A stretch of DNA of 64,000 nucleotides from Rhizobium bangladeshense (GTDB lineage: Bacteria; Pseudomonadota; Alphaproteobacteria; Rhizobiales; Rhizobiaceae): contig NZ_LYPL01000005.1 in assembly GCF_001662075.1 (NCBI RefSeq), forward strand, positions 62,001-126,000, given 5' to 3'. Below the pieces are notes generated by a model. It was given only the letters and a program-made list of their open reading frames with translations, had not been told where the DNA came from and did not search any database. Position 1 is the stretch's first letter, and every line of letters begins with the position of its first letter. The translations under genes were made by a program, and so were the position numbers. This document shows, in pieces, positions 34,467 to 44,923 of this stretch.

Positions 34467-35489
34467 GTGGTCCAGAAGATCAAGCTTTCGACAATCGCCG
34501 AAACGCTCGGCATTTCAACGGCAACCGTATCGCTCGCTTTGCGCGACAGTCCGCTGGTTGCCGGCAATACGCGGGAGAAGATCAAGGAACAGGCGCGCGC
34601 GCTCGGCTACATCTACAATCGCCGTGCCGCCAGCCTGCGCACCTCGCGCTCCGGCATCATCGGCGTCGTCGTGCACGACATCATGAATCCCTTCTACGGC
34701 GAGATCCTGAAGGCGATCGAAAGCGAGCTCGATCGCAGCCGCCATACCTTCATCCTTTCCAACCATTACGACAATGTCGAAAAGCAGCGCACCTTCATCG
34801 AGACGCTCCTGCAGCTCGGTGGCGACGGCGTCATCATGTCGCCGGCGATCGGCACGCCGCCGGAAGATCTGCAGCTGGCGGAGGAAAACGGCATGCCGGC
34901 AATCCTTGTCGCCCGCTCGATGGACGGTCTGGAGCTGCCGACCTATCGCGGTGACGACAGTTACGGCATTTCACTTGCCACCAACCACCTGATCGGCCTC
35001 GGTCACCGCTCGATCGCGATGATCGGCGGCACGGACCAGACGTCCACCGGCCGCGACCGCTACCAGGGTTATGTCAATGCGCTACGCAAGGCCGGCATCG
35101 AAGTCGATCCGAACCTGCGCATTCCCGGCCCTCGCTCGAAACAGGGCGGTTTCGAGGCCGCGGTGCACTTCCTCTCGCTGCCGCAGCAGCCGACGGCGGC
35201 CGTCTGCTGGAACGACCTCGTCGCAATCGGCCTTATGAACGGCATTGCCCGTGCCGGCCTGGTGCCGGGGCGCGACATTTCGGTCACCGGTTATGACGAT
35301 CTCGAGGAAGCTTCGATCGCCACGCCGGCGCTGACGACTGTCTGGAACGGCCAGACCGAAGTCGGCCGCCTGGCTGCGCGCGCGCTTCTCGATCGTCTCG
35401 CCGGCAGTCACGAACCTGACGGCATGCATCTCATCAAGCCGGAAATGCGCATCCGCCAGTCGACCAGTCCCCATCGGCCCCGTGCCTGA
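34467..35489 (+). CDS. LacI-family regulator next to a 2-hydroxyacid dehydrogenase
   Basis: A 340-residue repressor with a LacI helix-turn-helix (residues 5-28; KLSTIAETLGISTATVSLAL) and a GalR-like ligand domain (GIIGVVVHDIMNPFYGEILK, SIAMIGGTDQTSTGRDRYQG, ISVTGYDDLEEASIATPALT). The likely start is GTG 34467, four to six bases after GGAGGAGG (34455-34462); a GTG seven codons earlier would include that ribosome site in the coding part. The dehydrogenase gene begins 28 bases after its stop, so the two form an operon. No clear operator is seen; the AT-rich palindrome TTTAATTAAA (34389-34398) lacks the usual CG centre. Confidence 0.88.
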   Translation: MVQKIKLSTIAETLGISTATVSLALRDSPLVAGNTREKIKEQARALGYIYNRRAASLRTSRSGIIGVVVHDIMNPFYGEILKAIESELDRSRHTFILSNHYDNVEKQRTFIETLLQLGGDGVIMSPAIGTPPEDLQLAEENGMPAILVARSMDGLELPTYRGDDSYGISLATNHLIGLGHRSIAMIGGTDQTSTGRDRYQGYVNALRKAGIEVDPNLRIPGPRSKQGGFEAAVHFLSLPQQPTAAVCWNDLVAIGLMNGIARAGLVPGRDISVTGYDDLEEASIATPALTTVWNGQTEVGRLAARALLDRLAGSHEPDGMHLIKPEMRIRQSTSPHRPRA

Positions 35490-35517
35490 ACCAGACCCCC
35501 GTCCAAGAGGAAAAGCC

Positions 35518-36474
35518 ATGTCCCGCATTGCCATTCTCGTTCCTGGGAAGATACACCAGCGTGTTCTCGAAAGGCTGGAGGATCGTTTTGAGGTCATTGC
35601 CGTCGCCCGCGAGGAAAAGCTGGCGCTCGATGGCGAGACAGCCGGCCGCATCCGCGGCGTCGCCGTCTCCGGCGCCTTTCCCGGCACCTGGATGGACCAG
35701 CTGCCTGGCGTCGAGGTGATCGCCAGTTTCGGCGTCGGTTATGACGGCATGGATGTAAAACGGGCGGCCGAAAAAGGCATCGTCGTCACCAATACGCCTG
35801 ACGTTCTGAACGACGAAGTTGCCGACACGGCGATCGGCCTGCTCTTGAACACGATCCGCGAATTGCCGCGGGCCGAAGCCTGGCTGCGTGCGGGCAACTG
35901 GAAGCCGGGCACGGCCTATCCGCTGTCGCGTTTCTCGCTCAAAGGCCGTCACGTCGGGCTCTATGGCCTCGGCCGCATCGGGTTCGAGATTGCCAAACGG
36001 CTGGAGCCGTTCAAGGTGAAGATCAGCTATCACACACGGTCGCGCCATGCCGATGCGCCCTATGAATATTACCCGACGTTGAGGGGACTATCCGAGGCGG
36101 TGGACACATTGATCGCGATCGTTCCGAAGACGCCGCAGACGCACAAGACGATCGATGCTGATGTCCTCGCCGCTCTCGGTCCGAACGGCATCCTCGTCAA
36201 CGTCGGCCGCGGCTGGACGGTGGATGAAGAGGCGCTGAGTGCGGCTCTTGCGTCAGGTGCGCTCGGTGCGGCCGGCCTCGACGTCTTCTATGAAGAGCCG
36301 TCCGTGCCGGCGACGCTCATGGAACCGGCCAATGTCGTGCTGCTGCCGCATGTCGCCTCGGCCTCCGTGCCGACGCGCAATGCGATGGCCGACCTGGTGG
36401 CCGACAATCTGATTGCCTGGTTCGAGAAGGGAACGGCGCTGACGCCGGTGCCGGAGACACCGCAAAAGGTTTAG
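35518..36474 (+). CDS. D-isomer-specific 2-hydroxyacid dehydrogenase (glyoxylate/hydroxypyruvate reductase type)
   Basis: A 318-residue NAD(P)H-dependent reductase of 2-oxoacids. It has VIASFGVGYDGMDVKRAAEKG-like substrate-domain motif near 75-95, the Rossmann motif GLYGLGRIGFEIAKRLEP near 145-162, the active-site Arg in NVGRGWTVDEEAL and the catalytic Glu and His in the DVFYEEPSVP and LPHVASAS region. The closest relatives by motif are GhrB/GyaR proteins acting on glyoxylate and hydroxypyruvate. AAGAGG precedes ATG 35518. It is in an operon with the LacI regulator at 34467, which suggests the regulator responds to a sugar acid or related compound. Confidence 0.88.
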   Translation: MSRIAILVPGKIHQRVLERLEDRFEVIAVAREEKLALDGETAGRIRGVAVSGAFPGTWMDQLPGVEVIASFGVGYDGMDVKRAAEKGIVVTNTPDVLNDEVADTAIGLLLNTIRELPRAEAWLRAGNWKPGTAYPLSRFSLKGRHVGLYGLGRIGFEIAKRLEPFKVKISYHTRSRHADAPYEYYPTLRGLSEAVDTLIAIVPKTPQTHKTIDADVLAALGPNGILVNVGRGWTVDEEALSAALASGALGAAGLDVFYEEPSVPATLMEPANVVLLPHVASASVPTRNAMADLVADNLIAWFEKGTALTPVPETPQKV

Positions 36475-36514
36475 ACGCAATGGTTCAAGCTGGCGTGATT
36501 GACCTGGCCACTGG

Positions 36515-37294
36515 TCAGGCGATTGCCTGCGCCCCGGTCACGGGCAGTTTGGCGGCGGCATAACTGCGGACCGCGTCGCCGAAGGCGGCAAACAGCCGGT
36601 TCGACGTCTTATCGGTTTCGGCCCAATATTCCGGATGCCATTGCACGCCGACGGCGAAGGCCTTGGAATCGATGACGGAAACGGCCTCCACAGTGCCGTC
36701 CTCGGCGGTGGCCTCCACCTGCAGGCGCGGTGCGGTCCTGGCGATCGCCTGGCGATGCAGCGAGTTGACGCGGATATCGCCCGGGCCGAGGATGCCGGCA
36801 ATGCAGGACCCTTCCTTGACGTGGACAGTCTGGCGGATGGCGTACATGCCGTCACGGTCGACGCCTTCCGGCCGGCGATGGTCCCAGATGCCGGGTTGCT
36901 CGTGGATCTCGCTTGCCAGCGAGCCGCCGAGAGCGACATTCAGCTCCTGAATGCCGCGGCAGATGGCGAGCAGCGGGATGGCGCGATCGATGGCGCGGCG
37001 GATGAGCGGCAGGCTTGTGGCGTCGCGGGCAGGATCGAAAGGACCGTCCTTGTCATTTGCCTCGGCGCCGTAAAGCGAAGGATGCACATTGCTGGCCGAG
37101 CCGGATACCAGCAGACCATCGACCCGGTCGAGGATTGCGTCGGTGTCGTAGCCCGCCTCGAAAGCCGGGATGACAAAGGCCATGACGCCCGCCGCATTCA
37201 ACGCGGCACTGAGATATTGATGCTGCACGGCGTGCCAGGTCGCACCGTCGAAGCTGCGAACATCGGCAGGAATGGCAACGATCGGTTTCGTCAT
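36515..37294 (-). CDS. Class I glutamine amidotransferase, gamma-glutamyl-GABA hydrolase type (PuuD-like)
   Basis: A 259-residue Peptidase_C26 enzyme. The nucleophile Cys112 is in LAICRGIQELNVALGG, the GLLVSGSASNVHPSLYG oxyanion region is near 60-76, and the catalytic His and Glu are in VQWHPEYWA (about 218-226). PuuD releases GABA from gamma-glutamyl-GABA in putrescine breakdown. Other puu genes are not next to it, so the exact substrate is uncertain; related enzymes act on other gamma-glutamyl amides. It converges with the dehydrogenase gene. Its minus-strand promoter must lie in 37295-37585. Confidence 0.85.
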   Translation of the reverse strand: MTKPIVAIPADVRSFDGATWHAVQHQYLSAALNAAGVMAFVIPAFEAGYDTDAILDRVDGLLVSGSASNVHPSLYGAEANDKDGPFDPARDATSLPLIRRAIDRAIPLLAICRGIQELNVALGGSLASEIHEQPGIWDHRRPEGVDRDGMYAIRQTVHVKEGSCIAGILGPGDIRVNSLHRQAIARTAPRLQVEATAEDGTVEAVSVIDSKAFAVGVQWHPEYWAETDKTSNRLFAAFGDAVRSYAAAKLPVTGAQAIA

Positions 37295-37546
37295 TGTTCG
37301 CCCCGGTGAAATCTTCTGCTTGTCGTTTCTGCCGCCAGAATGGCCGCGAAGTCAACGTCTGGCTGCAACTGGCGGCCGATTTCTGCCGGCGCCTCGTCGT
37401 GGCGCCTGTCCTCGCGGCTAAGCTGCTGATTTTGATGGGTGCCTGCGTGTTGCCTTATTGCCGTCTTGATGCCAAAAGCTAATAGACTAAAGCTTGAATC
37501 GCGGCCCTCGCCATGCTTAGCTCTGCCCTCGCTGCGGGTGGGGTGA

Positions 37547-38692
<1,146 letters not shown>

Positions 38693-38726
38693 GAGCTTCC
38701 GTCGGCGCCTGACACGAACGCATACC

Positions 38727-38756
38727 AAAACCCCGGATCGCTTGGTCCGGGGTTTT
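38727..38756. terminator. Bidirectional terminator between the TRAP genes
   Basis: AAAACCCCGGA and TCCGGGGTTTT (38727-38737, 38746-38756) form an 11-bp stem with an eight-base loop, T-tailed on both strands. It serves dctP (+) and could also serve dctM (-). Confidence 0.88.
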
Positions 38757-38782
38757 GTTTTTGGCCCTGTTATTTTGGGGAG

Positions 38783-40273
38783 TTATTTCGCAGGTGGCGG
38801 CGGAGCTCCCGGCAAGCCGAGCGGCGGCAGGTTCAGGCCGGGGATCTGCGGCGCGCCATTGCCGCCGCCGCCCACCGGCGGCAGTCCGAGCTGGCCGCCA
38901 AAGCCCGGCACTTCGATCTTGATCGAGTTCGGGTCGACCTTCGGGCCGCGGTCCAGCCAGTAGGTGACCGATTGCGGCCAGAAGATCACGATCGCCACCA
39001 GGATGATCTGCATGCCGACCCAGGGCAGCGCGCCCATATAGATATCGGAGGTCTTGACGTCCTTGCTGGCGATCGAGCGCAGGTAGAAGAGCGCGAAGCC
39101 GAAGGGCGGATGCATGAAGCTCGTCTGCATGTTGACGCAGATCAGCACGCCGAACCAGATCAGGTCGATGCCGAGGGCTGAGGCGACGGGGGCGAGCATC
39201 GGGATGACGATGAAGGCGATTTCGAAGAAATCGAGGAAGAAGGCGAGCACGAAGATGAAGATGTTGACGAAGATCAGGAAGCCGACCGGGCCGCCTGGGA
39301 TGCCCGAGAGCATGTGCTCGATCCAGCGCGAGCCGTCCATGCCCTGGAAGACCAGGCTGAAACAGGTGGAGCCGATCAGGATCATCACCACCATCGAGGT
39401 GATGTGGGTGGTCGACGTCATCGCCTCGCGGATCAGCGGCCAGGTGAGACGGCGATGCAGGGCGGCGAGCGCCATGGCGCCGACAACGCCGAGCGCGCCG
39501 GCTTCCGTCGGCGTCGCGAGCCCCATGAAGATGGTGCCGAGCACCAGGAAGATCAGCACGATCGATGGCACCATGCCCATCAGCACTTTGGCGAGCAGCG
39601 CCCAGTCAAGGTTGCCGCGCACCTCTTTCGGCAGCGGCGGCATTGATTTCGGCCGGATGATCGACATGACCAGGATGAAGAGGACGAAGATCGCCACCTG
39701 CAGGATCGAGGGGCCGATCGCGCCGAGATACATGTCGCCGACCGATCTGCCGAGCTGGTCGGCGAGGACGACGAGCACGAGCGAGGGCGGGATCACCTGG
39801 GTGATGGTGCCGGAGGCGGCGATGACGCCGGTGGCAAGGCGCGGGCTGTAACCGTAGCGCAGCATGATCGGCAGCGAGATCACGCCCATGGTGATGACGG
39901 AGGCGGCCACCGTGCCGGTGATGGCGCCGAGGACGGCGCCGACCAGGATGACGGCATAGGCAAGGCCGCCGGGAATGCCGCCAAAGAGCTTGCCGGTGCC
40001 TTCGAGCAGATCCTCGGCAAGGCCGCAGCGTTCCAGCACCGCGCCCATGAAGGTGAAGAAGGGAATGGCGAGCAGCAGGTCGTTGGAGACGATGCCGAAA
40101 AAGCGCAGGGGCAGCGCTTGCAGAAAGGCTTCGCTGAAATGGCCGGTGGCGATGCCGATGATGCCGAAGAACAGGCCGACGGCGGCGAGCGAAAAGGCGA
40201 CCGGAAAGCCGTAGAGCATGAAGATGACCATGCCGAGGAACATGGCCGGCGGAATAATGCCGAAATCAAACAA
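38783..40273 (-). CDS. TRAP transporter large permease (DctM)
   Basis: A 496-residue membrane subunit that carries the Na+-coupled transport of the TRAP system. There are about 12 to 13 hydrophobic segments. Family motifs include AIPFFTFMGAVLERCG, AVLGAITGTVAASVITMG, GVIAASGTITQVIPPSLVLV and MGLATPTEAGALG. The last 40 residues are an unusual Pro/Gly tail (GLPPVGGGGNGAPQIPG, then LPPLGLPGAPPPPAK). The dctQ gene is 19 bases upstream on the same strand. The binding protein is encoded by the convergent gene at 37586. Confidence 0.92.
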   Translation of the reverse strand: MFDFGIIPPAMFLGMVIFMLYGFPVAFSLAAVGLFFGIIGIATGHFSEAFLQALPLRFFGIVSNDLLLAIPFFTFMGAVLERCGLAEDLLEGTGKLFGGIPGGLAYAVILVGAVLGAITGTVAASVITMGVISLPIMLRYGYSPRLATGVIAASGTITQVIPPSLVLVVLADQLGRSVGDMYLGAIGPSILQVAIFVLFILVMSIIRPKSMPPLPKEVRGNLDWALLAKVLMGMVPSIVLIFLVLGTIFMGLATPTEAGALGVVGAMALAALHRRLTWPLIREAMTSTTHITSMVVMILIGSTCFSLVFQGMDGSRWIEHMLSGIPGGPVGFLIFVNIFIFVLAFFLDFFEIAFIVIPMLAPVASALGIDLIWFGVLICVNMQTSFMHPPFGFALFYLRSIASKDVKTSDIYMGALPWVGMQIILVAIVIFWPQSVTYWLDRGPKVDPNSIKIEVPGFGGQLGLPPVGGGGNGAPQIPGLNLPPLGLPGAPPPPAK

Positions 40274-40292
40274 ATCCGTTCCTCCCGGGGCG

Positions 40293-40832
40293 CTATTGCA
40301 GCGGCTTTTCGTATTTTGTGTCGATGCTGATATGGCCGGTGAGGGCGGCGATCCGCTTGATCAGCTCGGAAACGCCCTGAAGGGACAGCAGTCCGAAGCC
40401 TGCGACCAGGATCAGCTTGACGGGCCAGCGGATCAGTCCGCCGGCATTGGCCGATATTTCTCCCTGCCGGTAGGACAGCGCGAAGAAAGGCCAGCAGAGC
40501 CAGGTGAGGAAGATGCAGACAGGGATGAGAAACAAGATGAGGCCGACAATGTCGATCCAGATCTTCGCCTTGTCGGACACTGAGCCGTAGATCAGGTCGA
40601 CGCGGACATGCTCATTGTTGCGCAGCGCATGCGAGGCGCCGAGCATCACGACGAAGGCGAACAGATACCACTGGATTTCCAGCCAGCCGTTCGAACTGTA
40701 GTTGAAGGCATAGCGGACGATGGCGTTTCCGGCACTGATCAGACAGCAGAACAGCACCATATATTCGGAAAGTTTGCCCATGATTTGACTGATCGAATCG
40801 ATCAGCCGGCTTGCCGCCAGAAGTCCCGACAT
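40293..40832 (-). CDS. TRAP transporter small permease (DctQ)
   Basis: A 179-residue protein with four TM helices (about 18-37, 50-70, 92-115 and 135-155), the normal DctQ layout. The conserved segment NGWLEIQWYLFAFVVMLGAS and the charged HVRVDLIYGSVS are present. The subunit pairs with DctM and docks the binding protein. It precedes dctM by 19 bases. The promoter should lie in the 400-base AT-richer gap at 40833-41232. Confidence 0.9.
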   Translation of the reverse strand: MSGLLAASRLIDSISQIMGKLSEYMVLFCCLISAGNAIVRYAFNYSSNGWLEIQWYLFAFVVMLGASHALRNNEHVRVDLIYGSVSDKAKIWIDIVGLILFLIPVCIFLTWLCWPFFALSYRQGEISANAGGLIRWPVKLILVAGFGLLSLQGVSELIKRIAALTGHISIDTKYEKPLQ

Positions 40833-41232
40833 TCGTTTCCCTTATTCTTGTCCTGCCGTTATTCGGCAGCTTTCCCTCTTTGGAATCGGTGTAGACTACG
40901 GCCTTCGAAATTGGAAGGATTAATGCCGCGCATAGGCGCATAGTCGTATAGCGCCGTCGCCTTTCTTGCGCGGACTTCGGATTTTTCCGAAAACGATTCC
41001 GATTTTCGAGGCTGAGGCGGCACCAAGACGGCCGGCCCGCATGGCCGGTAAAGTATTTTAACAACTCAGGCGTGGATGATTATTTCAACAATCTCGCGAC
41101 AAGGCTGCATTATCACGCCAAGGCTGTGCTGTTCACCCTGAGGTTTTAGAAAATTTGACCAAATGTTTGATTCGATTGAAATCAATTTTTAAAGGGTTGC
41201 CTCTAGAATTCCCGCGCACAGGGAAAGTGTGG
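40833..41232. other. 400-base intergenic region between divergent dctQ and the EAL gene
   Basis: No coding sequence is evident. It is richer in A and T than its surroundings and must hold the dctQM promoter (minus) and the EAL-gene promoter (plus). It contains a perfect small hairpin TTCGGATTTTTCCGAA (40976-40991) and, close to the EAL gene, the imperfect dyad ATTGAAATCAAT (41175-41186). I recognise no factor for either. Confidence 0.5.
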
Positions 41233-43536
41233 ATGAAGCCAGATAGCCCGAACAGGGTCCCTTTAGATGTGTATCTGTCGTTTGTGAGTTCTCTTTCCGG
41301 GAACCGCATGACGCTTCTTGCTGGCGTAATCGTCCACGTGGCGACATGCCTTGCCGTCGCCGCCAAGACACAGTCTTCCGTCTACATTTTCCTCTCTGCC
41401 GCCTTCCTTCTGGTCTTCAGCGTGCGCATGGCCATCTTCCGGCAGTTTGACCGTGTCGACAAGGGGCGGCTGTCGCATGCCGGAATCGAGCGTTGGGAGC
41501 GGATCCTGGTTGCCGGTGCTGCCTGCACCACGGCATTGCTTGGTATCGCCAGCGGCTACGCGATCTTCGTCGTGCGCGATTCCTTTGCCGAGCTTGCCTG
41601 CATTGCCGTCACTATGGCAACCATGGTTTCGGTCGTCGGCCGCAACTACGGTTCGCGCCTAGCTGTCGACCTTCAGACGTTCTCCTGCTGCCTGCCGATG
41701 ATCGCCTGCAGCCTGTTGGCGCTGGATTTCTACCGCGGTCTACTGTCGATCTTCCTTATTCCCTTCTGGCTGACGACGCGGGCCATGGCGAATGGCGTTC
41801 GCGAGTTCCTTTACGAGAATGTCATCGCGCGCCGGGAAATCACCATGATCGCCGACCGTTTCGATACGGCGCTCAACAACATGCCGCATGGCTTGGTCAT
41901 GGTGGATGTGGAAAATCGCATTCAGGTCGTCAACCGCAAGGCCTGCGAGCTTTTGAGGATCGGTGCGCCGGAGCGGCTGAAGGATCGCGACCTCGGCGCC
42001 GTGCTGCGTTATGGCGCGCGTTACAGCTTCATGGATGCCTCGCAGCCGGAGCTCATCCTGCGCCAGCTCACTCAGGTCGCCGACGGCAACCTGTCACGTA
42101 CGCTCATTCATTTCCCTGAGGACCTGTCGCTCGAATTCTCCGCCAGCCGGAGGGCCGACGGCGGCGCCGTTCTGATCTTCGAAGACGTGTCGAGTCGGGT
42201 GAAGGCGGAGCAGAAGATCATGCACATGGTCCGCTTCGATGCGCTGACCGGCCTGCCGAACCGCGAATATTTCGGGCAACTGATCCAGGAATATCTCGCC
42301 AGGCACCCGCGCAAATCAGGACCGCTCGGCTTCATGGTTCTTGATATCGACGAGTTCAAACATGTCAACGACATGCGTGGTCACGTCACCGGCGACCATC
42401 TGCTTTGCGCCATCGCCGCCCGCATCAAGCAGGCTTGCGGCAATGCCATCCTCGGCCGGTTGATGGGCGATCAGTTCATCCTGTTCTTCCCGCATGCGAA
42501 GGAGCCCACATCGCTCGAGCTCTCGATTCGCCGCGTGCACGCCGCGATTCAGGGTCATTATGAGGTCGATGAGCTCACCTTCCTCGTGTCGCTCAGCGCC
42601 GGCTACGCGATCCTCGAAAGCTCGGCCTTTGCAATGGACGAGTGGAGCGTCAAGGCGGATCTTGCCCTGTTCGAGAGCAAGTCCCGCCTCAAGGGCGGCA
42701 TTTCAGGATTCGAGCGGGAGATGGACGGGCGCTATATCGAGCAGCAGAAGCTGAAGGCTGACCTGCGCGAAGCGGTTTCGGCGCAGGCGCTGCATCTCGT
42801 CTTCCAGCCGATGTTCAGGGCCGATGGCACACGGATAGAATGCGCCGAAGCGCTGGCCCGCTGGGTGCATCCGGAGAAGGGCTCGATTCCGCCCGACGTG
42901 TTCATCCGGCTTGCCGAAGAGATGGGCATTATTTCCGACATCACCCGTTTCGTCCTGTTCAAGGCCTGCAGCGAGTGCATGAGCTGGCCGGACCATATCG
43001 CCGTCTCGGTCAACCTATCGGCGCGCGACCTGCGCGATGCCGATATCCTTTCCGTGGTCGCCGATGCGCTCGCTCATTCCGGCCTGGACGCGGCGCGGCT
43101 GCATCTCGAAGTCACCGAAAGCTGCCTGATCGACGAGCCGCAGGCCGTGCGCGCCATCCTGGCGGAGCTGAGGGCCCGCGGCATCACCATCGCCATTGAC
43201 GATTTCGGCACCGGTTTCTCCAGCCTCAGTTATCTCGACACGCTGCCGCTCGATATCGTCAAGATCGACCGTTCCTTCGTGCGCAACATCGTCGAGGATA
43301 CCCGCCGTCTCAAGCTGTTGCGCGGCACGGTCCATCTCGCCCGCGAACTCGGCCTGAAGATCGTCATCGAAGGCGTGGAGACCGAGGAGCAGCTCGCGCT
43401 GCTCAACAAGCACCGCAGCACCGACCTGGTGCAGGGCTATGTTTTCTCGCAGCCGGTGCCTTCCCAAAACATCCCGCTGTTGCAGCAGGGCATCGGCCGC
43501 CGCCCCGTGCAACGTCGCCGCAATAAGGTCGCCTGA
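41233..43536 (+). CDS. Membrane PAS-GGDEF(degenerate)-EAL protein, probable c-di-GMP phosphodiesterase
   Basis: A 767-residue protein. The N-terminal half has about five TM helices (25-200), then a PAS-like domain (about 215-325; FDTALNNMPHGLVMVDVENR), a GGDEF domain (about 335-495) and an EAL domain (about 515-755). The GGDEF site reads RLMGDQF (near 409-415) instead of RxGGDEF, so cyclase activity is not expected, and it may act as a GTP-sensing part. The EAL site is intact (EAL near 539, EVTESC, AIDDFGTGFSS, KIDRSFV, EGVETEE). I begin at ATG 41233; the frame extends to TTG 41155 without support. The FeeM-like synthase gene follows after 144 bases. Confidence 0.9.
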   Translation: MKPDSPNRVPLDVYLSFVSSLSGNRMTLLAGVIVHVATCLAVAAKTQSSVYIFLSAAFLLVFSVRMAIFRQFDRVDKGRLSHAGIERWERILVAGAACTTALLGIASGYAIFVVRDSFAELACIAVTMATMVSVVGRNYGSRLAVDLQTFSCCLPMIACSLLALDFYRGLLSIFLIPFWLTTRAMANGVREFLYENVIARREITMIADRFDTALNNMPHGLVMVDVENRIQVVNRKACELLRIGAPERLKDRDLGAVLRYGARYSFMDASQPELILRQLTQVADGNLSRTLIHFPEDLSLEFSASRRADGGAVLIFEDVSSRVKAEQKIMHMVRFDALTGLPNREYFGQLIQEYLARHPRKSGPLGFMVLDIDEFKHVNDMRGHVTGDHLLCAIAARIKQACGNAILGRLMGDQFILFFPHAKEPTSLELSIRRVHAAIQGHYEVDELTFLVSLSAGYAILESSAFAMDEWSVKADLALFESKSRLKGGISGFEREMDGRYIEQQKLKADLREAVSAQALHLVFQPMFRADGTRIECAEALARWVHPEKGSIPPDVFIRLAEEMGIISDITRFVLFKACSECMSWPDHIAVSVNLSARDLRDADILSVVADALAHSGLDAARLHLEVTESCLIDEPQAVRAILAELRARGITIAIDDFGTGFSSLSYLDTLPLDIVKIDRSFVRNIVEDTRRLKLLRGTVHLARELGLKIVIEGVETEEQLALLNKHRSTDLVQGYVFSQPVPSQNIPLLQQGIGRRPVQRRRNKVA

Positions 43537-43680
43537 GCGCTCTGTGAGCGCCAATTCTTCCACCGAAAATCCCCCGCACCGTTAACCTTAATAGTTTATA
43601 TACTGGCCGAATTATCGGATTTCCTTGCCTAAATTTCGCCGGCGTATGATTAATGATCCGTTAACGAGCGGATCGAGAGA

Positions 43681-44433
43681 ATGTCAGAGACACTGTTTAA
43701 GCGTGGTGATTTCAGCACGAAAATTTTGGATATTCTGGATCATGTCGAATATCGTCGCGTCGAAAGCAGCGAAGACATGGAACAGGTGGAACGCCTGCGT
43801 TACAAGGCTTACAAGGCTCATGACGTCCTGGCACTCGCTCCGAAAGGGCTGCTTGATGACAGCGATTTCGACAGCCACGCCTATATTTTCGGGTTGTACT
43901 ATTATGGTGAGCTGATCAGTACGATCCGCGTTCATTATGTGACACCCGAGCATCGCCTCAGCCAGTCCGGTGGCGCCTTTCCTGAGGCGATGGACGAACT
44001 CCTGGACGCCGGGCTGACGTTGATTGATCCGGCGCGTTTCGCAGCCGACCCGGAACTCACCGCGGATCTGCCCTGGGTTCCCTACCTGACGCTGAGACCC
44101 ACCATCGTTGCGGCCGCTTATTTCCGCGCAGACCGCGTGCTTCAGTTCGTTCGACCGCCGCATGCCGCCTTCTATAAGCGGGTCTTCTATGCCGACACGA
44201 TCGTCCCCGGCCGACTGGCGAAGAATTACGGGATCGACATGACGCTGATGGCGACGAATGTGGTCGAGGTCGGGCGCAAGCTGTTGACGCGCTATCCCTT
44301 CTTCATCTCCAGCGCCAGCGAGCAGCGCATGATGTTCTCGCGCAATCCCAACGACACGTTGCCGCCGCTCACCATTATTCCGACGGCGCGTTTCGTGCCG
44401 CCGGGTGAACTCGGCACTGACCTGCCGCTCTGA
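43681..44433 (+). CDS. N-acyl amino acid synthase, FeeM-like (GNAT/autoinducer-synthase fold)
   Basis: A 250-residue protein that I assign to the FeeM-type family of acyl-ACP-dependent acyltransferases, distant relatives of LuxI-type synthases. Supporting features are VERLRYKAYKAHDVLAL near the N terminus (LuxI-like Arg), FGLYYYGELISTIRVHYVTP (beta-strand core with Arg), and the fatty-acyl region YFRADRVLQFVRPPHAAFYKRVF. Products of relatives are N-acyl amino acids such as N-acyl tyrosine, which can be signals, antibiotics or lipid precursors. There is no receptor gene or tailoring gene beside it. It is 144 bases after the EAL gene on the same strand. Family call moderate; product unknown. 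Confidence 0.68.
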   Translation: MSETLFKRGDFSTKILDILDHVEYRRVESSEDMEQVERLRYKAYKAHDVLALAPKGLLDDSDFDSHAYIFGLYYYGELISTIRVHYVTPEHRLSQSGGAFPEAMDELLDAGLTLIDPARFAADPELTADLPWVPYLTLRPTIVAAAYFRADRVLQFVRPPHAAFYKRVFYADTIVPGRLAKNYGIDMTLMATNVVEVGRKLLTRYPFFISSASEQRMMFSRNPNDTLPPLTIIPTARFVPPGELGTDLPL

Positions 44434-44580
44434 TTTCTCCTGCCTCCGGACGGGGCGACATAGGGCGATGACAAGATCCGCAGCCGATGTCCCGCCATGC
44501 TTTTTCCGCCGTGGGAGATGGGTGGTTTGGAACTGTGGCCGCGGCATTCTCATGCATTGCGCTTTCGCCTATCATTGTGT

Positions 44581-44600
44581 AATCCCTGCAAGCAGGGATT
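44581..44600. terminator. Palindromic hairpin between the synthase and cytochrome oxidase genes
   Basis: AATCCCTGCAAGCAGGGATT is an 8-bp stem with a CAAG loop (or 9 bp with two bases). It is followed by TTCCC, so the U-tail is poor. It may still be a terminator for the FeeM-like gene. Confidence 0.4.
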
Positions 44601-44658
44601 TCCCTCGGCATAAGGGGGAAATCAGGCAGCGCAGAGGCATTTCAGGGAGACGATATTT

Positions 44659-44883
44659 ATGGCCGAACATCATACCGGACCGGTCGAGACCGGCGCGCCG
44701 ATGGATTACCAGGAACATGAAAAGACCTACGACATGTTCATCGCGGCCACGAAATACGGCTCGATGCTTCTCATCGTCCTCCTGCTTGCGATGACTGCCG
44801 GTTTCTTCGGCGGCGCCGGCCTTCTCGGCGGTCTCTTCGTCTTCATCATTCTTCTCGCTGCCGGCATCTTCCTGGTCCGCTGA
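44659..44883 (+). CDS. aa3-type cytochrome c oxidase subunit IV
   Basis: A 74-residue protein: a polar N terminus (HHTGPVETGAPMDYQEHEKTY), then two hydrophobic stretches (about 33-50 and 53-73). The segment DYQEHEKTYDMFIAATKYG is typical for the small bacterial aa3 oxidase subunit IV (COX4_pro_2). The main oxidase genes are not nearby, as is common in rhizobia. An AGGGAG ribosome site lies upstream. The transhydrogenase operon follows in the same direction. Confidence 0.85.
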   Translation: MAEHHTGPVETGAPMDYQEHEKTYDMFIAATKYGSMLLIVLLLAMTAGFFGGAGLLGGLFVFIILLAAGIFLVR

Positions 44884-44923
44884 TCGCGGTAAAGGGGGAG
44901 GGGACCTTTCCGCAGCTTTGTGA

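Noticed and set aside
44434-44658. EcfG promoter before the cytochrome oxidase subunit (GGAAC at 44529)
   Set aside because: No CGTT occurs 16 or 17 bases downstream.
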